NCBI GenBank assembly: GCA_018380885.1 | Contig: JAGZSY010000001.1 | Span: 186,001 to 250,000, forward strand | DNA from: Enterocloster asparagiformis | Lineage (GTDB): Bacteria > Bacillota > Clostridia > Lachnospirales > Lachnospiraceae | Direction: 5' to 3' | DNA length: 64,000 nt | In this document: piece by piece, positions 24,379 through 32,870 of the stretch | Layout of the letters: every line of letters begins with the position of its first letter | How positions within the stretch are numbered: position 1 is the stretch's first letter | Translations under genes and position numbers: made by a program | The notes under the pieces: generated by a model | Databases searched by the model: none | What the model was told of the DNA's origin: nothing | Seen by the model: the letters and a program-made list of their open reading frames with translations, nothing else

Positions 24379-25089
24379 ATGAATATCAATATCAATCCCA
24401 ACAGTGAGCTGAACCAGTCCATTGTCAACGTGCCGGATATGGTACAGGTGCCGGAGGTCTGGATCCATCAGGCCCGTGAGTTCCAGCAGGCGATGATGAT
24501 GTACGCCTGCGCCATCCGGGAGGTTAAGACAAAGCTGGAGGTGCTCAACGACGAGCTGTCGGTGAAAAACCAGCGCAATCCCATCGAGATGATCAAATCC
24601 CGGGTGAAAAAGCCCATGAGTATTCTGGAAAAGCTTCAGCGCAGGGGATTTGAGGTGTCGCTGGAGTCCATGCGGGAGAACCTGGACGACGTGGCCGGCA
24701 TCCGCATCATCTGCTCCTTTCTTGACGACATCTACGAGGTGGCGGAGATGCTGGTGCGCCAGGACGACGTGAAGGTGATCGCCGTGAAGGATTACATCAA
24801 GAATCCCAAGCCCAACGGTTACCGCAGCTACCACCTGATCATCGAGGTGCCGGTATTTTTCAGCGAGTGCAAGCGGTACATGCGGGTGGAGGTGCAGATT
24901 CGCACCATCGCGATGGATTTCTGGGCCAGCCTGGACCATCAGCTCAAGTATAAGAAATCTCTGCGGGACGACAGCGAGATCAGCCAGGAGCTGAAGCAGT
25001 GCGCGGACGTGATCGCCCAGACGGACGAGAAGATGCTGGCGATCCGCCAGAAGATCGAGGCCCAGGGCATCGCGGTGCGCAAGGAATAG
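24379..25089 (+). CDS. Small alarmone synthetase (RelQ/YjbM type)
   Basis: 236 residues containing the RelA/SpoT nucleotidyltransferase domain: KSRVKKPMSILEKLQRRG, the core NLDDVAGIRIICSF, then KPNGYRSYHLIIEVP and EVQIRTIAMDFWASLDHQLKYK. Neither an HD hydrolase domain nor TGS/ACT regulatory domains are present, so it only makes (p)ppGpp or pGpp. The ATG at 24379 is chosen for the GAGGGG 7 nt before it; upstream TTG and ATG codons are poorer. It follows mrp directly and is ended by a hairpin inside the convergent GNAT gene. Confidence 0.92.
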   Translation: MNININPNSELNQSIVNVPDMVQVPEVWIHQAREFQQAMMMYACAIREVKTKLEVLNDELSVKNQRNPIEMIKSRVKKPMSILEKLQRRGFEVSLESMRENLDDVAGIRIICSFLDDIYEVAEMLVRQDDVKVIAVKDYIKNPKPNGYRSYHLIIEVPVFFSECKRYMRVEVQIRTIAMDFWASLDHQLKYKKSLRDDSEISQELKQCADVIAQTDEKMLAIRQKIEAQGIAVRKE

Positions 25090-25095
25090 CACATA

Positions 25096-25878
25096 TCAAT
25101 ACAGGTAGTAGGACAGGGTTTCCGCTATGCGGAACCCTGTTTTTTCGTAAAGGCCCAGGGCGGGCAGGTTCTCGCCGGACACCTGGAGGGTGAGGGAGTT
25201 AAGGCCCAGGTCCGGCGTCAGGGACTGGAGCTTCCGGAGCATGGCCTCTCCCAGTCCGCGGCGTCGCAGCGGTTCGGCGATCTCCACCTCGAACAGGCAG
25301 GCGGAGGGGGGCGTGAGATACAGGCTAAAGGAGCCAACCGCCTGCCCGCCGGGCGTCCGGGCGATGAAATTCAGACGGCGGCTGTCCGCAGAATCCGGCG
25401 CGCCGGTCAGATCGAGGGAGGGGAGCTCACCGGCCGGAGGGGCCGGCCTGACGGCGCCGCTTTTTTCCGCCCTCCACTCCATGGCGTGCTCCTCGTACCA
25501 CGGCTGAGTCCCCAGGGCCGCCAGGGCTTTTAAGGCGTCCTTGCCGCTGGGGTCGGCCACAAAGCACAGATCGGGCTCAGGCTCCATAGCCGCGGCGTCT
25601 TTCTCTAACGGCAGCAGCAGGCTGCTGAAATAACCGCGCCGCCGGCTGTCCGGCCGGGTGAAGCCGTAGCACTCCCACAGCCCGTCCTCCTCAAAGACGG
25701 CGGCGGCGCTGATGAGCAGCAGACCGCCGTCCGGCGTTTCTTCGGCCAGCAGATAAAAGCGGTCTGCGTCCAGGGGACAGGATAGGCTGATTCCGTCATG
25801 GACGCGGCAGAGGCCGGCCAGCTCCTCAAAGGCCTGAGCCTGGGCCGCGGACAGGATATTGGTGCGGATTTTTTTCAT
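25096..25878 (-). CDS. GNAT family N-acetyltransferase
   Basis: 260 residues with two weakly similar GNAT halves. The N-terminal half has the strand AEETPDGGLLLISAAAVFEEDG and SRRRGYFSSLL; the C-terminal half has the acetyl-CoA motif A (VEIAEPLRRRGLGEAML) and ends in the usual YEKTGFRIAETLSYYLY. The upper half lacks the complete Q/RxxGxG/A motif, so only the C-terminal one is likely to bind acetyl-CoA. Substrate unknown. Start at 25878 is set by GGAGGAAAAC ahead of the ATG. Confidence 0.85.
   Translation of the reverse strand: MKKIRTNILSAAQAQAFEELAGLCRVHDGISLSCPLDADRFYLLAEETPDGGLLLISAAAVFEEDGLWECYGFTRPDSRRRGYFSSLLLPLEKDAAAMEPEPDLCFVADPSGKDALKALAALGTQPWYEEHAMEWRAEKSGAVRPAPPAGELPSLDLTGAPDSADSRRLNFIARTPGGQAVGSFSLYLTPPSACLFEVEIAEPLRRRGLGEAMLRKLQSLTPDLGLNSLTLQVSGENLPALGLYEKTGFRIAETLSYYLY
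25113..25145 (+). terminator. Terminator of the alarmone synthetase inside the GNAT coding end
   Basis: ACAGGGTTTCCGC (25113-25125) pairs with GCGGAACCCTGT (25129-25140), with one bulged T, followed by six T. It lies within the last codons of the convergent GNAT gene. Confidence 0.85.
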
Positions 25879-25989
25879 AGGTTGTTTTCCTCCAAACTGA
25901 TCGTGTTTCACCAACATTGTACTCTGAAATCTGTCCCGGGGCAACTGGTTCCGGCGCGAATGGACGAGGGCGCGCCTGCGATTGGGGTC

Positions 25990-26018
25990 TTGCGCGGCGA
26001 GGACTCAGGTGGTAGAAT
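25990..26018 (+). promoter_or_regulatory. Possible promoter of lrgAB
   Basis: TTGCGC (25990-25995), 17-bp spacer, TAGAAT (26013-26018). Moderate match; spacing is ideal. Confidence 0.45.
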
Positions 26019-26085
26019 AGGGACGGCGCGCAGGGCGCGTTTTGGTTGGGGCGTTAACGCCGTAAAAAGGAGATACGATACACAG

Positions 26086-26496
26086 ATGAAATATGTCAGA
26101 CAGGTTGCGATTATTTGGAGTTTTACCATGGCGGGCGAGATTCTTCACACGGTTCTTCCGCTGCCGGTGCCGTCCGGAGTGTACGGTCTGTTTCTGCTGC
26201 TGGGCGCGCTGCTGGCCGGCTGGGTCCGGCTGGAGAGCGTGGAGGGCACGGGAAATTTCCTGATGGACACCATGACCATGATGTTTATCCCGGCCATGGT
26301 GGGGCTGATGGAGTACGCGCCCCAGATCAGGGAGGTGTTTGTGCCCTTTATGGCGGTCATCGCGGTGTCCACGGTGGCGGTGATGGCGGTGACCGGCCGG
26401 GTGGCCCAGGCGGTCATCGATTTTCAGGAGAAAAGGCGCGGGCGGAATGGAACCGGCGCCGGTCAGTGCGGGGAGGAAGAAACCGATGCGAGATGA
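26086..26496 (+). CDS. lrgA: LrgA/CidA family holin-like protein
   Basis: 136 residues, four transmembrane helices, with the family features IIWSFTMAGEILHTVLPLPVPSGVYGLFLLL and MDTMTMMFIPAMVGLMEY. LrgA/CidA proteins form small membrane pores or carriers linked to autolysis control and pyruvate transport in other Firmicutes. The ATG at 26086 has AAAGGAG 13 nt upstream, a long spacing. The hydrophilic tail (about 25 residues) is longer than in many homologues. Its end overlaps the lrgB start by 11 nt, so the pair is translationally coupled. Confidence 0.9.
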   Translation: MKYVRQVAIIWSFTMAGEILHTVLPLPVPSGVYGLFLLLGALLAGWVRLESVEGTGNFLMDTMTMMFIPAMVGLMEYAPQIREVFVPFMAVIAVSTVAVMAVTGRVAQAVIDFQEKRRGRNGTGAGQCGEEETDAR

Positions 26497-27190
26497 AATC
26501 CGAATGATTTTAGGCCAGTCCCAGTATTTCGGGCTGGCGGTCAGCGTGGCGGCCTATCTGTTCGCCTCGTGGCTGAGAAAAAAGACGAAGCTGGCGATTT
26601 TAAATCCGCTGCTCATATCCTCGGCGCTGATTATCGGCTGCCTGGTATGCGTAGGAATGGATTATGAGACATATAATAAGGGTGCCGGATTTTTGGGCTG
26701 GCTGCTGACGCCGGCTACGGTCTGTCTGGCGATTCCGCTGTACCGCCAGCTGAACCTGCTCAAACAGCACGGCGCAGCGGTGATGATCAGCATCCTGGCG
26801 GGCGTGATCACCAGCGCGGTCAGCGTGTTCTTGCTGTCCAAGGTGTTGGGGCTGAGCCATGTCCACTATGTGACCCTGCTGCCCAAGTCCATCACCACGG
26901 CCATCGGCATGGGCGTGAGCGAGGAGGCGGGAGGCATTGTGACGCTGACGGTGATGAGCATCATCCTCACCGGCGTGCTGGGAAATATGGCCTGCGAGGT
27001 GATTTTGCGCCTGGCCCGGGTATCCCACCCGGTGGCAAAGGGACTGGCCCTGGGCACCAGCGCCCACGCGGTGGGGACTGCCAAGGCGCTGGAGATGGGC
27101 GAGGTTGAGGGCGCCATGAGCAGCCTGTCCATCGCCGTCGCCGGGCTTTTGACAGTGGTGGCGGTGCCTTTGATGGCGAATTTGATCTGA
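26486..27190 (+). CDS. lrgB: LrgB/CidB family membrane protein
   Basis: 234 residues with about seven membrane segments. The typical segments YKKGAGFLGWLLTPATVCLAIPLYRQ-like (here YNKGAGFLGWLLTPATV) and LLPKSITTAIGMGVSEEAGG are present, followed by GTSAHAVGTAKALEMGE. LrgB works with LrgA in the same membrane complex. Start 26486 is set by GGGGAGGAA 6 nt ahead. Confidence 0.92.
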   Translation: MRDEIRMILGQSQYFGLAVSVAAYLFASWLRKKTKLAILNPLLISSALIIGCLVCVGMDYETYNKGAGFLGWLLTPATVCLAIPLYRQLNLLKQHGAAVMISILAGVITSAVSVFLLSKVLGLSHVHYVTLLPKSITTAIGMGVSEEAGGIVTLTVMSIILTGVLGNMACEVILRLARVSHPVAKGLALGTSAHAVGTAKALEMGEVEGAMSSLSIAVAGLLTVVAVPLMANLI

Positions 27191-27223
27191 CGGGAGCCGG
27201 ACAATGAAAGGAGAACATGATCG

Positions 27224-29005
27224 ATGAAAAAACGCAGTGAAGTAGATGTGAGCATGACCTGGAAGCTGGAGGACATGATGCCCGATGACAGGACCTGGGA
27301 GGAGCTGTATCGCAGCACGGCCGGCCGGGTGAAGCAGTATGGAGCGTTCAAGGGCACGCTGGCGGATTCCGCGGACGCGCTGTATCAGTGTCTGAAATTT
27401 GACGATGAGCTGTCCCTGGATATCGAACGGCTGTACGTGTACGCCCGGATGCGCTCGGACGAGGACACGGCCAACCAGACGTACCAGGAAATGTTCGGGC
27501 GGGCCCAGTCCCTGTCCTTTGAGGCGGGGGAGCGGTCCTCCTTTATTGTGCCGGAGATTCTGGAAATGGATCCGGCCGTCCTTGACGCCTACATGAAGTC
27601 GGAAAACGGCATCGGCCTGTACGCCAGGCTGATGGAGCGGATTCTGCGCAAGCGGGAGCACACCCTGTCCGCGGGCATGGAGGAACTGCTGGCCCAGTCC
27701 TATGACGCCACCCAGGGAGCCTCCCAGATTTTCAACATGTTCAACAACGCGGATGTCAAGTTCCCCTCCATTACCGGGGAGAACGGGCAGGAGGTGCCCA
27801 TCACCCACGGCAATTACATTTCCCTGATGGAGCGCGGGGACCGCAGAATCCGCCGGGATGCGTTCATGGGGCTCTACAGCGTTTACCGGCAGTTTTGCAA
27901 TACCCTGGCTGCTGCGTTTTCCGCCAATGTAAAGCAGGCAGTGTTCTACGCCAGGGCCCGGGGCTACGCCTCCAGCCGCCAGCACTCCCTGGCGGAGAAC
28001 GAGGTGCCGGAGCAGGTGTACGACAACCTGGTGTCAGCGGTCCGGGCCAACCTCCCCCTGCTGCACCGGTACGTATCGGTGCGCAGGGAGACCCTGGGGC
28101 TGGACGAGATCCATATGTACGATCTATACGTGCCCATGGTGACGGAATTCGACCGCACCTACACCTACGAGGAGGCCAAGGCCATCGTGGCCGAGGGCCT
28201 GGCGCCGCTGGGTGAGGAGTACGAGAAAATCCTGCGGGAGGGCTTTGAAAACCGCTGGGTGGACGTCTGCGAGAACGAGGGCAAGCGCAGCGGCGCTTAC
28301 TCCTGGGGCGTTTACGGCAGCCATCCCTACGTGCTGATGAACTTTCACGGCACCTTAAACGACGTGTTCACCCTGGCCCACGAGATGGGGCACTCCATCC
28401 ATTCCTACTACTCGGACGCCGCCCAGCCCTACGTCTACGCCAGTTACAAGATTTTCGTGGCAGAGGTGGCTTCCACCTGCAACGAGGCCCTGCTGATCCG
28501 CCATCTGCTGAGCCGGACAGAGAACGTGCAGGAGAAACGGTATCTGATTAACCATTTTCTGGAAAGCTTCCGGGGCACCCTGTTCCGCCAGACCATGTTC
28601 GCCGAGTTCGAGGCCGCGGCCCACAAGAAGGCCCAGGAGGGCGCGACTTTGACCGCCGGCGTCCTGGGGGAAATGTACCATCAGCTGAACCAGGACTATT
28701 TCGGCCCGGAGATGGTGGTGGACCCGGAGATCGATTTCGAGTGGGAGCGCATTCCCCACTTTTACACGCCGTTTTACGTGTACCAGTACGCCACGGGCTT
28801 TTCGGCCGCTGTGGCCATCAGCAGCCGCATTCTCGGCGGCGATGAGGCGGCCCTGGCCGGTTACAAAAAGTTTTTGCAGGGCGGCTGCTCCCTGCCGCCC
28901 ATCGACCTGCTGAAGCTCTGCGGGGTGGATATGGCAAGCACCCGCCCGGTGGAAGAGGCGCTGCAGGTGTTCGGCCGGCTGCTGGACGAATTCTGCCGGC
29001 TGTAG
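27224..29005 (+). CDS. pepF: Oligoendopeptidase F (M3 metallopeptidase)
   Basis: 593 residues, full length for PepF. The N-terminal helical domain starts with MTWKLEDMMPDDRTWEELY, and the zinc motif HEMGH lies at about residues 386-390, followed by SIHSYYS and the third ligand region AEVASTCNEALL. It cleaves peptides of roughly 7 to 17 residues in the cytoplasm. AAAGGAG lies about 10 nt before the ATG. It follows lrgAB and precedes a MATE gene, with no terminator seen between. Confidence 0.95.
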   Translation: MKKRSEVDVSMTWKLEDMMPDDRTWEELYRSTAGRVKQYGAFKGTLADSADALYQCLKFDDELSLDIERLYVYARMRSDEDTANQTYQEMFGRAQSLSFEAGERSSFIVPEILEMDPAVLDAYMKSENGIGLYARLMERILRKREHTLSAGMEELLAQSYDATQGASQIFNMFNNADVKFPSITGENGQEVPITHGNYISLMERGDRRIRRDAFMGLYSVYRQFCNTLAAAFSANVKQAVFYARARGYASSRQHSLAENEVPEQVYDNLVSAVRANLPLLHRYVSVRRETLGLDEIHMYDLYVPMVTEFDRTYTYEEAKAIVAEGLAPLGEEYEKILREGFENRWVDVCENEGKRSGAYSWGVYGSHPYVLMNFHGTLNDVFTLAHEMGHSIHSYYSDAAQPYVYASYKIFVAEVASTCNEALLIRHLLSRTENVQEKRYLINHFLESFRGTLFRQTMFAEFEAAAHKKAQEGATLTAGVLGEMYHQLNQDYFGPEMVVDPEIDFEWERIPHFYTPFYVYQYATGFSAAVAISSRILGGDEAALAGYKKFLQGGCSLPPIDLLKLCGVDMASTRPVEEALQVFGRLLDEFCRL

Positions 29006-29054
29006 CGCGGCCAAACGCCCAAAAGACAACAGAGGAAAAGGAGAACGAAAGACT

Positions 29055-30425
29055 ATGGCACAGACAAGGGCGCGGGCCCATGTGGATCTGCTCAACGGCA
29101 GTCCGGGAAAAAATCTGCTCTTATTTGCACTGCCGATGATTCTGGGGAATCTGTTCCAGCAGTTTTATAATATGGCGGATTCCATGATCGTTGGAAATTT
29201 TGTGGGCGAGGAGTCGCTGGCCGCGGTGGGCGCCTCCTACGCCCTGACCAATGTGTTTATTATGATCGCCATCGGCGGCGGAAACGGAGCTTCCGTGATT
29301 ACTTCCCAATATCTGGGAGCTAAGAATTACAACCGGATGAAAACGTCCATCTCCACGGCGCTGATCTCGTTTCTGGTGTTGAGCCTGCTGCTTGGCGGCT
29401 TCGGCTTCGCGTTTAACGGTGTGATCCTGCGCCGCCTCCAGACGCCGGCCAATGTGCTGGATCAGGCCAGGCTGTACCTGGGAATCTATTTCCTGGGCAT
29501 GCCCTTCCTGTTCATGTACAACGTGCTGGCGGCCATTTTCAACGCCATGGGGGACTCACGGACGCCCCTGTATCTGCTGATTTTTTCCTCCCTGCTCAAC
29601 GTGGGGCTGGACATCCTGTCCGTGACCGTGTTCGGCATGGGCGTGGACGGCGTGGCTATCGCCACGGTGGCGGCCCAGGGCGTTTCCGCCTGTATATCCT
29701 TCTTCCTGCTCATGCGCAAGCTGAGGGGCTACCGGTCGGAGCGGGCGGAGGGGGAGCGGTTCGCGTTTTTTGACTCCCGTATGCTTTGGTCCGGGACAAG
29801 GGTGGCGGTCCCGTCCATTTTACAGCAGTCCATCGTGTCCATCGGCATGCTGCTGGTGCAGTCCGTGGTCAACAGCTTCGGTTCCGCGGCTCTGGCCGGA
29901 TACTCGGCGGGCAGCCGCATCGAATCCCTGTGCATCGTGCCCATGATCGCCACCGGAAACGCGGTGAGCACCTTCACGGCCCAGAACATCGGCGCGGGTA
30001 AGGTAGAGCGGGTGAAGCAGGGCTACCGGGCCAGCTACGCCATTGTGATCGGCTTCGCGGCGGCCATTGCGGCCATTGTGGCGGTATTTAACGGGCCGAT
30101 TATTTCCAGCTTCCTCAAGGGGGACAATACCTCCGCCGCGTTCACCACGGGCGTGGGCTACCTGTCCTTTATCGGCTGGTTCTTCGTGTTCATCGGGTTT
30201 AAGACCTGCACCGACGGCGTGCTCAGGGGAGCGGGCGACGTGGTGGCGTTCACCATCGCCAACCTGGTGAACCTGGCGATCCGCGTGTTCACGGCCTTCC
30301 ACTTCGCGCCCATCTGGGGCGTTGCGGCGGTGTGGTATGCGGTGCCCATGGGCTGGCTGGCCAATTATCTGATCTCCTTCTCCTGGTATCTGACCGGGAG
30401 ATGGGCGAAGCGGCGGCTGATATAG
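29055..30425 (+). CDS. MATE family efflux transporter
   Basis: 456 residues with 12 predicted membrane helices arranged as two six-helix halves. The N-terminal motif LFALPMILGNLFQQFYNMADSMIVGNFVGEESLAAVGAS and the matching second half (AVPSILQQSIVSIGMLLVQSVVN) are diagnostic. These Na+- or H+-coupled antiporters export cationic drugs and metabolites. GAAAAGGAG precedes the ATG. The gene runs directly into the pyridoxal kinase gene (11 bp), suggesting cotranscription. Confidence 0.94.
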   Translation: MAQTRARAHVDLLNGSPGKNLLLFALPMILGNLFQQFYNMADSMIVGNFVGEESLAAVGASYALTNVFIMIAIGGGNGASVITSQYLGAKNYNRMKTSISTALISFLVLSLLLGGFGFAFNGVILRRLQTPANVLDQARLYLGIYFLGMPFLFMYNVLAAIFNAMGDSRTPLYLLIFSSLLNVGLDILSVTVFGMGVDGVAIATVAAQGVSACISFFLLMRKLRGYRSERAEGERFAFFDSRMLWSGTRVAVPSILQQSIVSIGMLLVQSVVNSFGSAALAGYSAGSRIESLCIVPMIATGNAVSTFTAQNIGAGKVERVKQGYRASYAIVIGFAAAIAAIVAVFNGPIISSFLKGDNTSAAFTTGVGYLSFIGWFFVFIGFKTCTDGVLRGAGDVVAFTIANLVNLAIRVFTAFHFAPIWGVAAVWYAVPMGWLANYLISFSWYLTGRWAKRRLI

Positions 30426-30436
30426 GAGGAATGAAC

Positions 30437-31255
30437 ATGAATCATCAGGTGTTACTGATCAACGATATGGCGGGCTACGGAAAGGTGGCGCTGGCGGCTA
30501 TGATACCGGTGATGTCCCACATGGGCATCGCCGTCTGCAACCTGCCCACGGCGCTGGTGTCCAACACCCTGGATTACGGGAAATTCGAGATTCTCGACAC
30601 CACGGGGTATATGGAGAACACGCTGAAGGTGTGGGAGGAGCTGGGCTTTACCTTTGAGGCGGTCTCCACTGGATTTATTGTGAACGAGGCCCAGGCAAAG
30701 CTGGTGGCGGACTACTGTCTTGAGCAGTCAAAGCGGGGCGTGGTGATTTTCTGCGATCCCATTATGGGGGACGACGGGGCGCTGTACAACGGCATGGGTG
30801 AGGAGACGGTGAAATGCATGAGAAGGATGGTATCCTGCGCCGACTACGCGGTGCCCAACTACACGGAAGCCGTTTTTCTGGCCGGGGACGAATACCGGGA
30901 GGAACCGGAGGAGGCGGATATCCGGCGCCTGATCGATAAACTGCGTGGGCTTGGCGCCAAGTCGGTGGCGATCACCAGCGTAAATATCCACGGTGTCAAC
31001 CAGGTTTCCTGCTACGACGCCGGAAAACAGAAGTATTTCAGCCTGCCCTTCGACTGCCTGCCGGTCCGCTTTCCGGGCACCGGGGACATTTTCTCCGCCG
31101 TCATGCTGGGACAGATTCTGAACAGCGGCGACATGGAGCAGAGCGTGAAAAAGGCCATGGACGTTGTCCGGCGCATGATTGAGCGGAACATAGACAACCA
31201 GGACAAATTCAGGGGCATTCCGGTGGAAGCCTGTCTGGAGGTGATCGACTCGTGA
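30437..31255 (+). CDS. Pyridoxal/pyridoxamine kinase (PdxY/PdxK-like)
   Basis: 272 residues of the ribokinase-like family. It starts with LLINDMAGYGKVALAAMIPV, where GYGKVA is the short version of the pyridoxal kinase G-x-G-N-x-A motif, contains VIFCDPIMGDDGALYNGMGEE and PNYTEAVFLAGD, and ends with the anion-hole motif GTGDIFSA. The product phosphorylates pyridoxal or pyridoxamine to make or recycle PLP. ATG 30437 is chosen because AGGAGG is 7 nt before it; ATG 30431 would be only 1 nt away. Its stop overlaps the next start by 4 nt (GTGA). Confidence 0.9.
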   Translation: MNHQVLLINDMAGYGKVALAAMIPVMSHMGIAVCNLPTALVSNTLDYGKFEILDTTGYMENTLKVWEELGFTFEAVSTGFIVNEAQAKLVADYCLEQSKRGVVIFCDPIMGDDGALYNGMGEETVKCMRRMVSCADYAVPNYTEAVFLAGDEYREEPEEADIRRLIDKLRGLGAKSVAITSVNIHGVNQVSCYDAGKQKYFSLPFDCLPVRFPGTGDIFSAVMLGQILNSGDMEQSVKKAMDVVRRMIERNIDNQDKFRGIPVEACLEVIDS

Positions 31256-31515
31256 GCAGACCGAAAATTAAGCTGACCGTCGTGGACAGGATCGGGCCCA
31301 AGGGCTGTCACCGCGGCCATCAGGTGGGAGACGCCTTTGACTTTGACACGGAGCGGGGAAAAATCTGTCCCATGGCCATGCACGTGGCGTTTCCCTATAT
31401 CGATATCCTGCGCTACGGCGGGAATATTCCCGGCCAGCCTGAGGGCACCGCGGTGTTTTGCTGCCCGGATGTGGATACGATTAATGTGTTTAAGGTTGAA
31501 GTGATAAAGGAATAG
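31252..31515 (+). CDS. TIGR04076 family small protein
   Basis: 87 residues starting at GTG within the pyridoxal kinase stop region. It follows the TIGR04076 pattern: KLTVVDRIGPKGCHRGHQVGDAF, then a CP/Ala segment (ICPMAMHVAFPYIDILRYGG) and a final beta strand region with CCPD. Family function is unknown; three conserved Cys/His pairs could bind a metal. Translational coupling to the kinase points to shared expression, not to a shared pathway. Confidence 0.85.
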   Translation: MSRPKIKLTVVDRIGPKGCHRGHQVGDAFDFDTERGKICPMAMHVAFPYIDILRYGGNIPGQPEGTAVFCCPDVDTINVFKVEVIKE

Positions 31516-31537
31516 CAGAGAGGAATTGTGAATACAT

Positions 31538-31573
31538 AAAGTGCGTTTTCCGGGAGGAAGGCGCACTTTTTTT
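31538..31573 (+). terminator. Rho-independent terminator
   Basis: AAAGTGCG (31538-31545) pairs with CGCACTTT (31562-31569) and a T run extends to 31573. It closes the MATE-kinase-TIGR04076 unit. Confidence 0.85.
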
Positions 31574-31603
31574 GCGGTCTGCGCCGCGGTTTGCCGGCGG
31601 CCC

Positions 31604-32536
31604 TTATGTGGAATTGATATCAAGTGGAAGGATATCGTTGGGGTTGCGCAGGGTCAGCTCCCGGTATTTTTTCGGGGTGATATTCTTCACTTTGCGAAAA
31701 CAATCGGTGTAATAGCTCTGGTTGCAGAAGCCCACGGCATCGGCGATCTCCGAGATGCTCATCTTGGGATCCTTCAGCATGTCCATGCTTTTGTTTATGC
31801 GCAGATTTTTGAGATACGAAAACAGGGACTGGCCGGTTGCCTTTTTAAAGAAGCGGCAGCACTCGCTGCTGCTGATGGAAAGCTGTCCCGCGATATCCTC
31901 CAGCGTAATTTTTTCAGAATAGTGATCCAGCATATATTGCAGGACCAGCTTTAAGCGGTCGTTGTCGTTGTAGTCCACAGGGGGCGGGCCGGTTTTGACC
32001 AGAAGCCGGAAGGTGGTTTTCCATATGTTGATGATTTCCGTGTGAATGTCCAGCTCCATGAATTCGGGCTCCTCTTTCAGCAGATCCCGGATGTTCCTGA
32101 TGGACTGGAGCAGCTGCTGCCCGGCGGTATCCCTCCTTGAGAACAATAAAACCTGGGGGTAGGGATTGCGAAGAACCGGCTGGATGTATTTCTGGTAAAG
32201 GCGGCTGCGCTCGTCCGGGTAAATAAAGGCTGGGGGAATATCGAGGCAGAGGTAGGAGGAGGGCGACGCGCCCCTGCTCTTGCTGAAATGCACCTGCTGC
32301 GTATTGATAAAAATGCCGTTCCCGGCCTTCACGCAGTAGTTGCAGTTGGGCAGCAGAAAATCCACGGATCCCTCCGTGACAAGGCAATACTGGAACGCCT
32401 CGTGCCAGTGCCAGTTGATACAGCTGTAGGTGTCCTCCCGAAACGCCGTGAAAAAGACGGAGATGGGCAGTCCCGGCAGGATCGGTTTGATTAATTCCTG
32501 ATTATCTTCTGAAAATCTGATGTTCTTAGCAATCAT
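31604..32536 (-). CDS. AraC family transcriptional regulator of the dpaL operon
   Basis: 310 residues. The N-terminal half is a cupin-like sensor domain (YSCINWHWHEAFQYCLVTEGSVDFLLPN), the C-terminal 100 residues hold two AraC-type helix-turn-helix motifs (LEDIAGQLSISSSECCRFFKKATGQSLFSYLKNLRINKS and ISEIADAVGFCNQSYYTDCFRKV). The chosen start at 32536 has GAGG 7 nt upstream; a longer frame is less likely. Divergent to the diaminopropionate operon, which has a weak -35 and AraC-like direct repeats, so activation of that operon is inferred. Confidence 0.9.
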   Translation of the reverse strand: MIAKNIRFSEDNQELIKPILPGLPISVFFTAFREDTYSCINWHWHEAFQYCLVTEGSVDFLLPNCNYCVKAGNGIFINTQQVHFSKSRGASPSSYLCLDIPPAFIYPDERSRLYQKYIQPVLRNPYPQVLLFSRRDTAGQQLLQSIRNIRDLLKEEPEFMELDIHTEIINIWKTTFRLLVKTGPPPVDYNDNDRLKLVLQYMLDHYSEKITLEDIAGQLSISSSECCRFFKKATGQSLFSYLKNLRINKSMDMLKDPKMSISEIADAVGFCNQSYYTDCFRKVKNITPKKYRELTLRNPNDILPLDINST

Positions 32537-32870
32537 TCTGAACCTCAATATTCTGATAAAAAACAGCAACATCTTGACAATTTTTCGCGGTGGCCTCCGG
32601 GCCGTGCAAAAATCAGGGGAAGGGGCATAAAATACTGGAAAAATAAGGATATAACAGAGCTGCGAAGGCCCCTATAAACCGGCTTTCTGCCGGGACAGGT
32701 GGGGGATGATTTTCGCAATATTTTGATAAAAATTGAAAACCTGTTGATATATTTTATCACGTTATCCCGCTATAATCAAGAGTACAGGGACCAAATAAAA
32801 CAGTTTGGTTCTGAACTTCAGCATGATCGCGCGCGGATGATGGGAAGGCAGATGGAAAGGAGAGTTTCTT
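32537..32870. other. Divergent control region of araC and dpaL, no gene
   Basis: A 334-bp gap with AT-rich DNA near 32700-32780. The useful elements are the TTGATA direct repeats and TATAAT described separately. No small gene with ribosome site was found. Confidence 0.5.
32723..32776 (+). promoter_or_regulatory. dpaL promoter with AraC-type direct repeats
   Basis: TTGATA at 32723-32728 and again at 32744-32749, 21 bp apart, then a perfect TATAAT at 32771-32776. The spacer from the second TTGATA to the -10 is 21 bp, too long for a normal -35. Two half-sites 21 bp apart next to the -35 position fit an AraC-type class II activator. Confidence 0.5.

Noticed and set aside
26600..27985. Long minus-strand frame opposite lrgB and pepF
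   Set aside because: Composition rich in His, Gln and Arg without a family pattern; it is the mirror of two well-supported genes.
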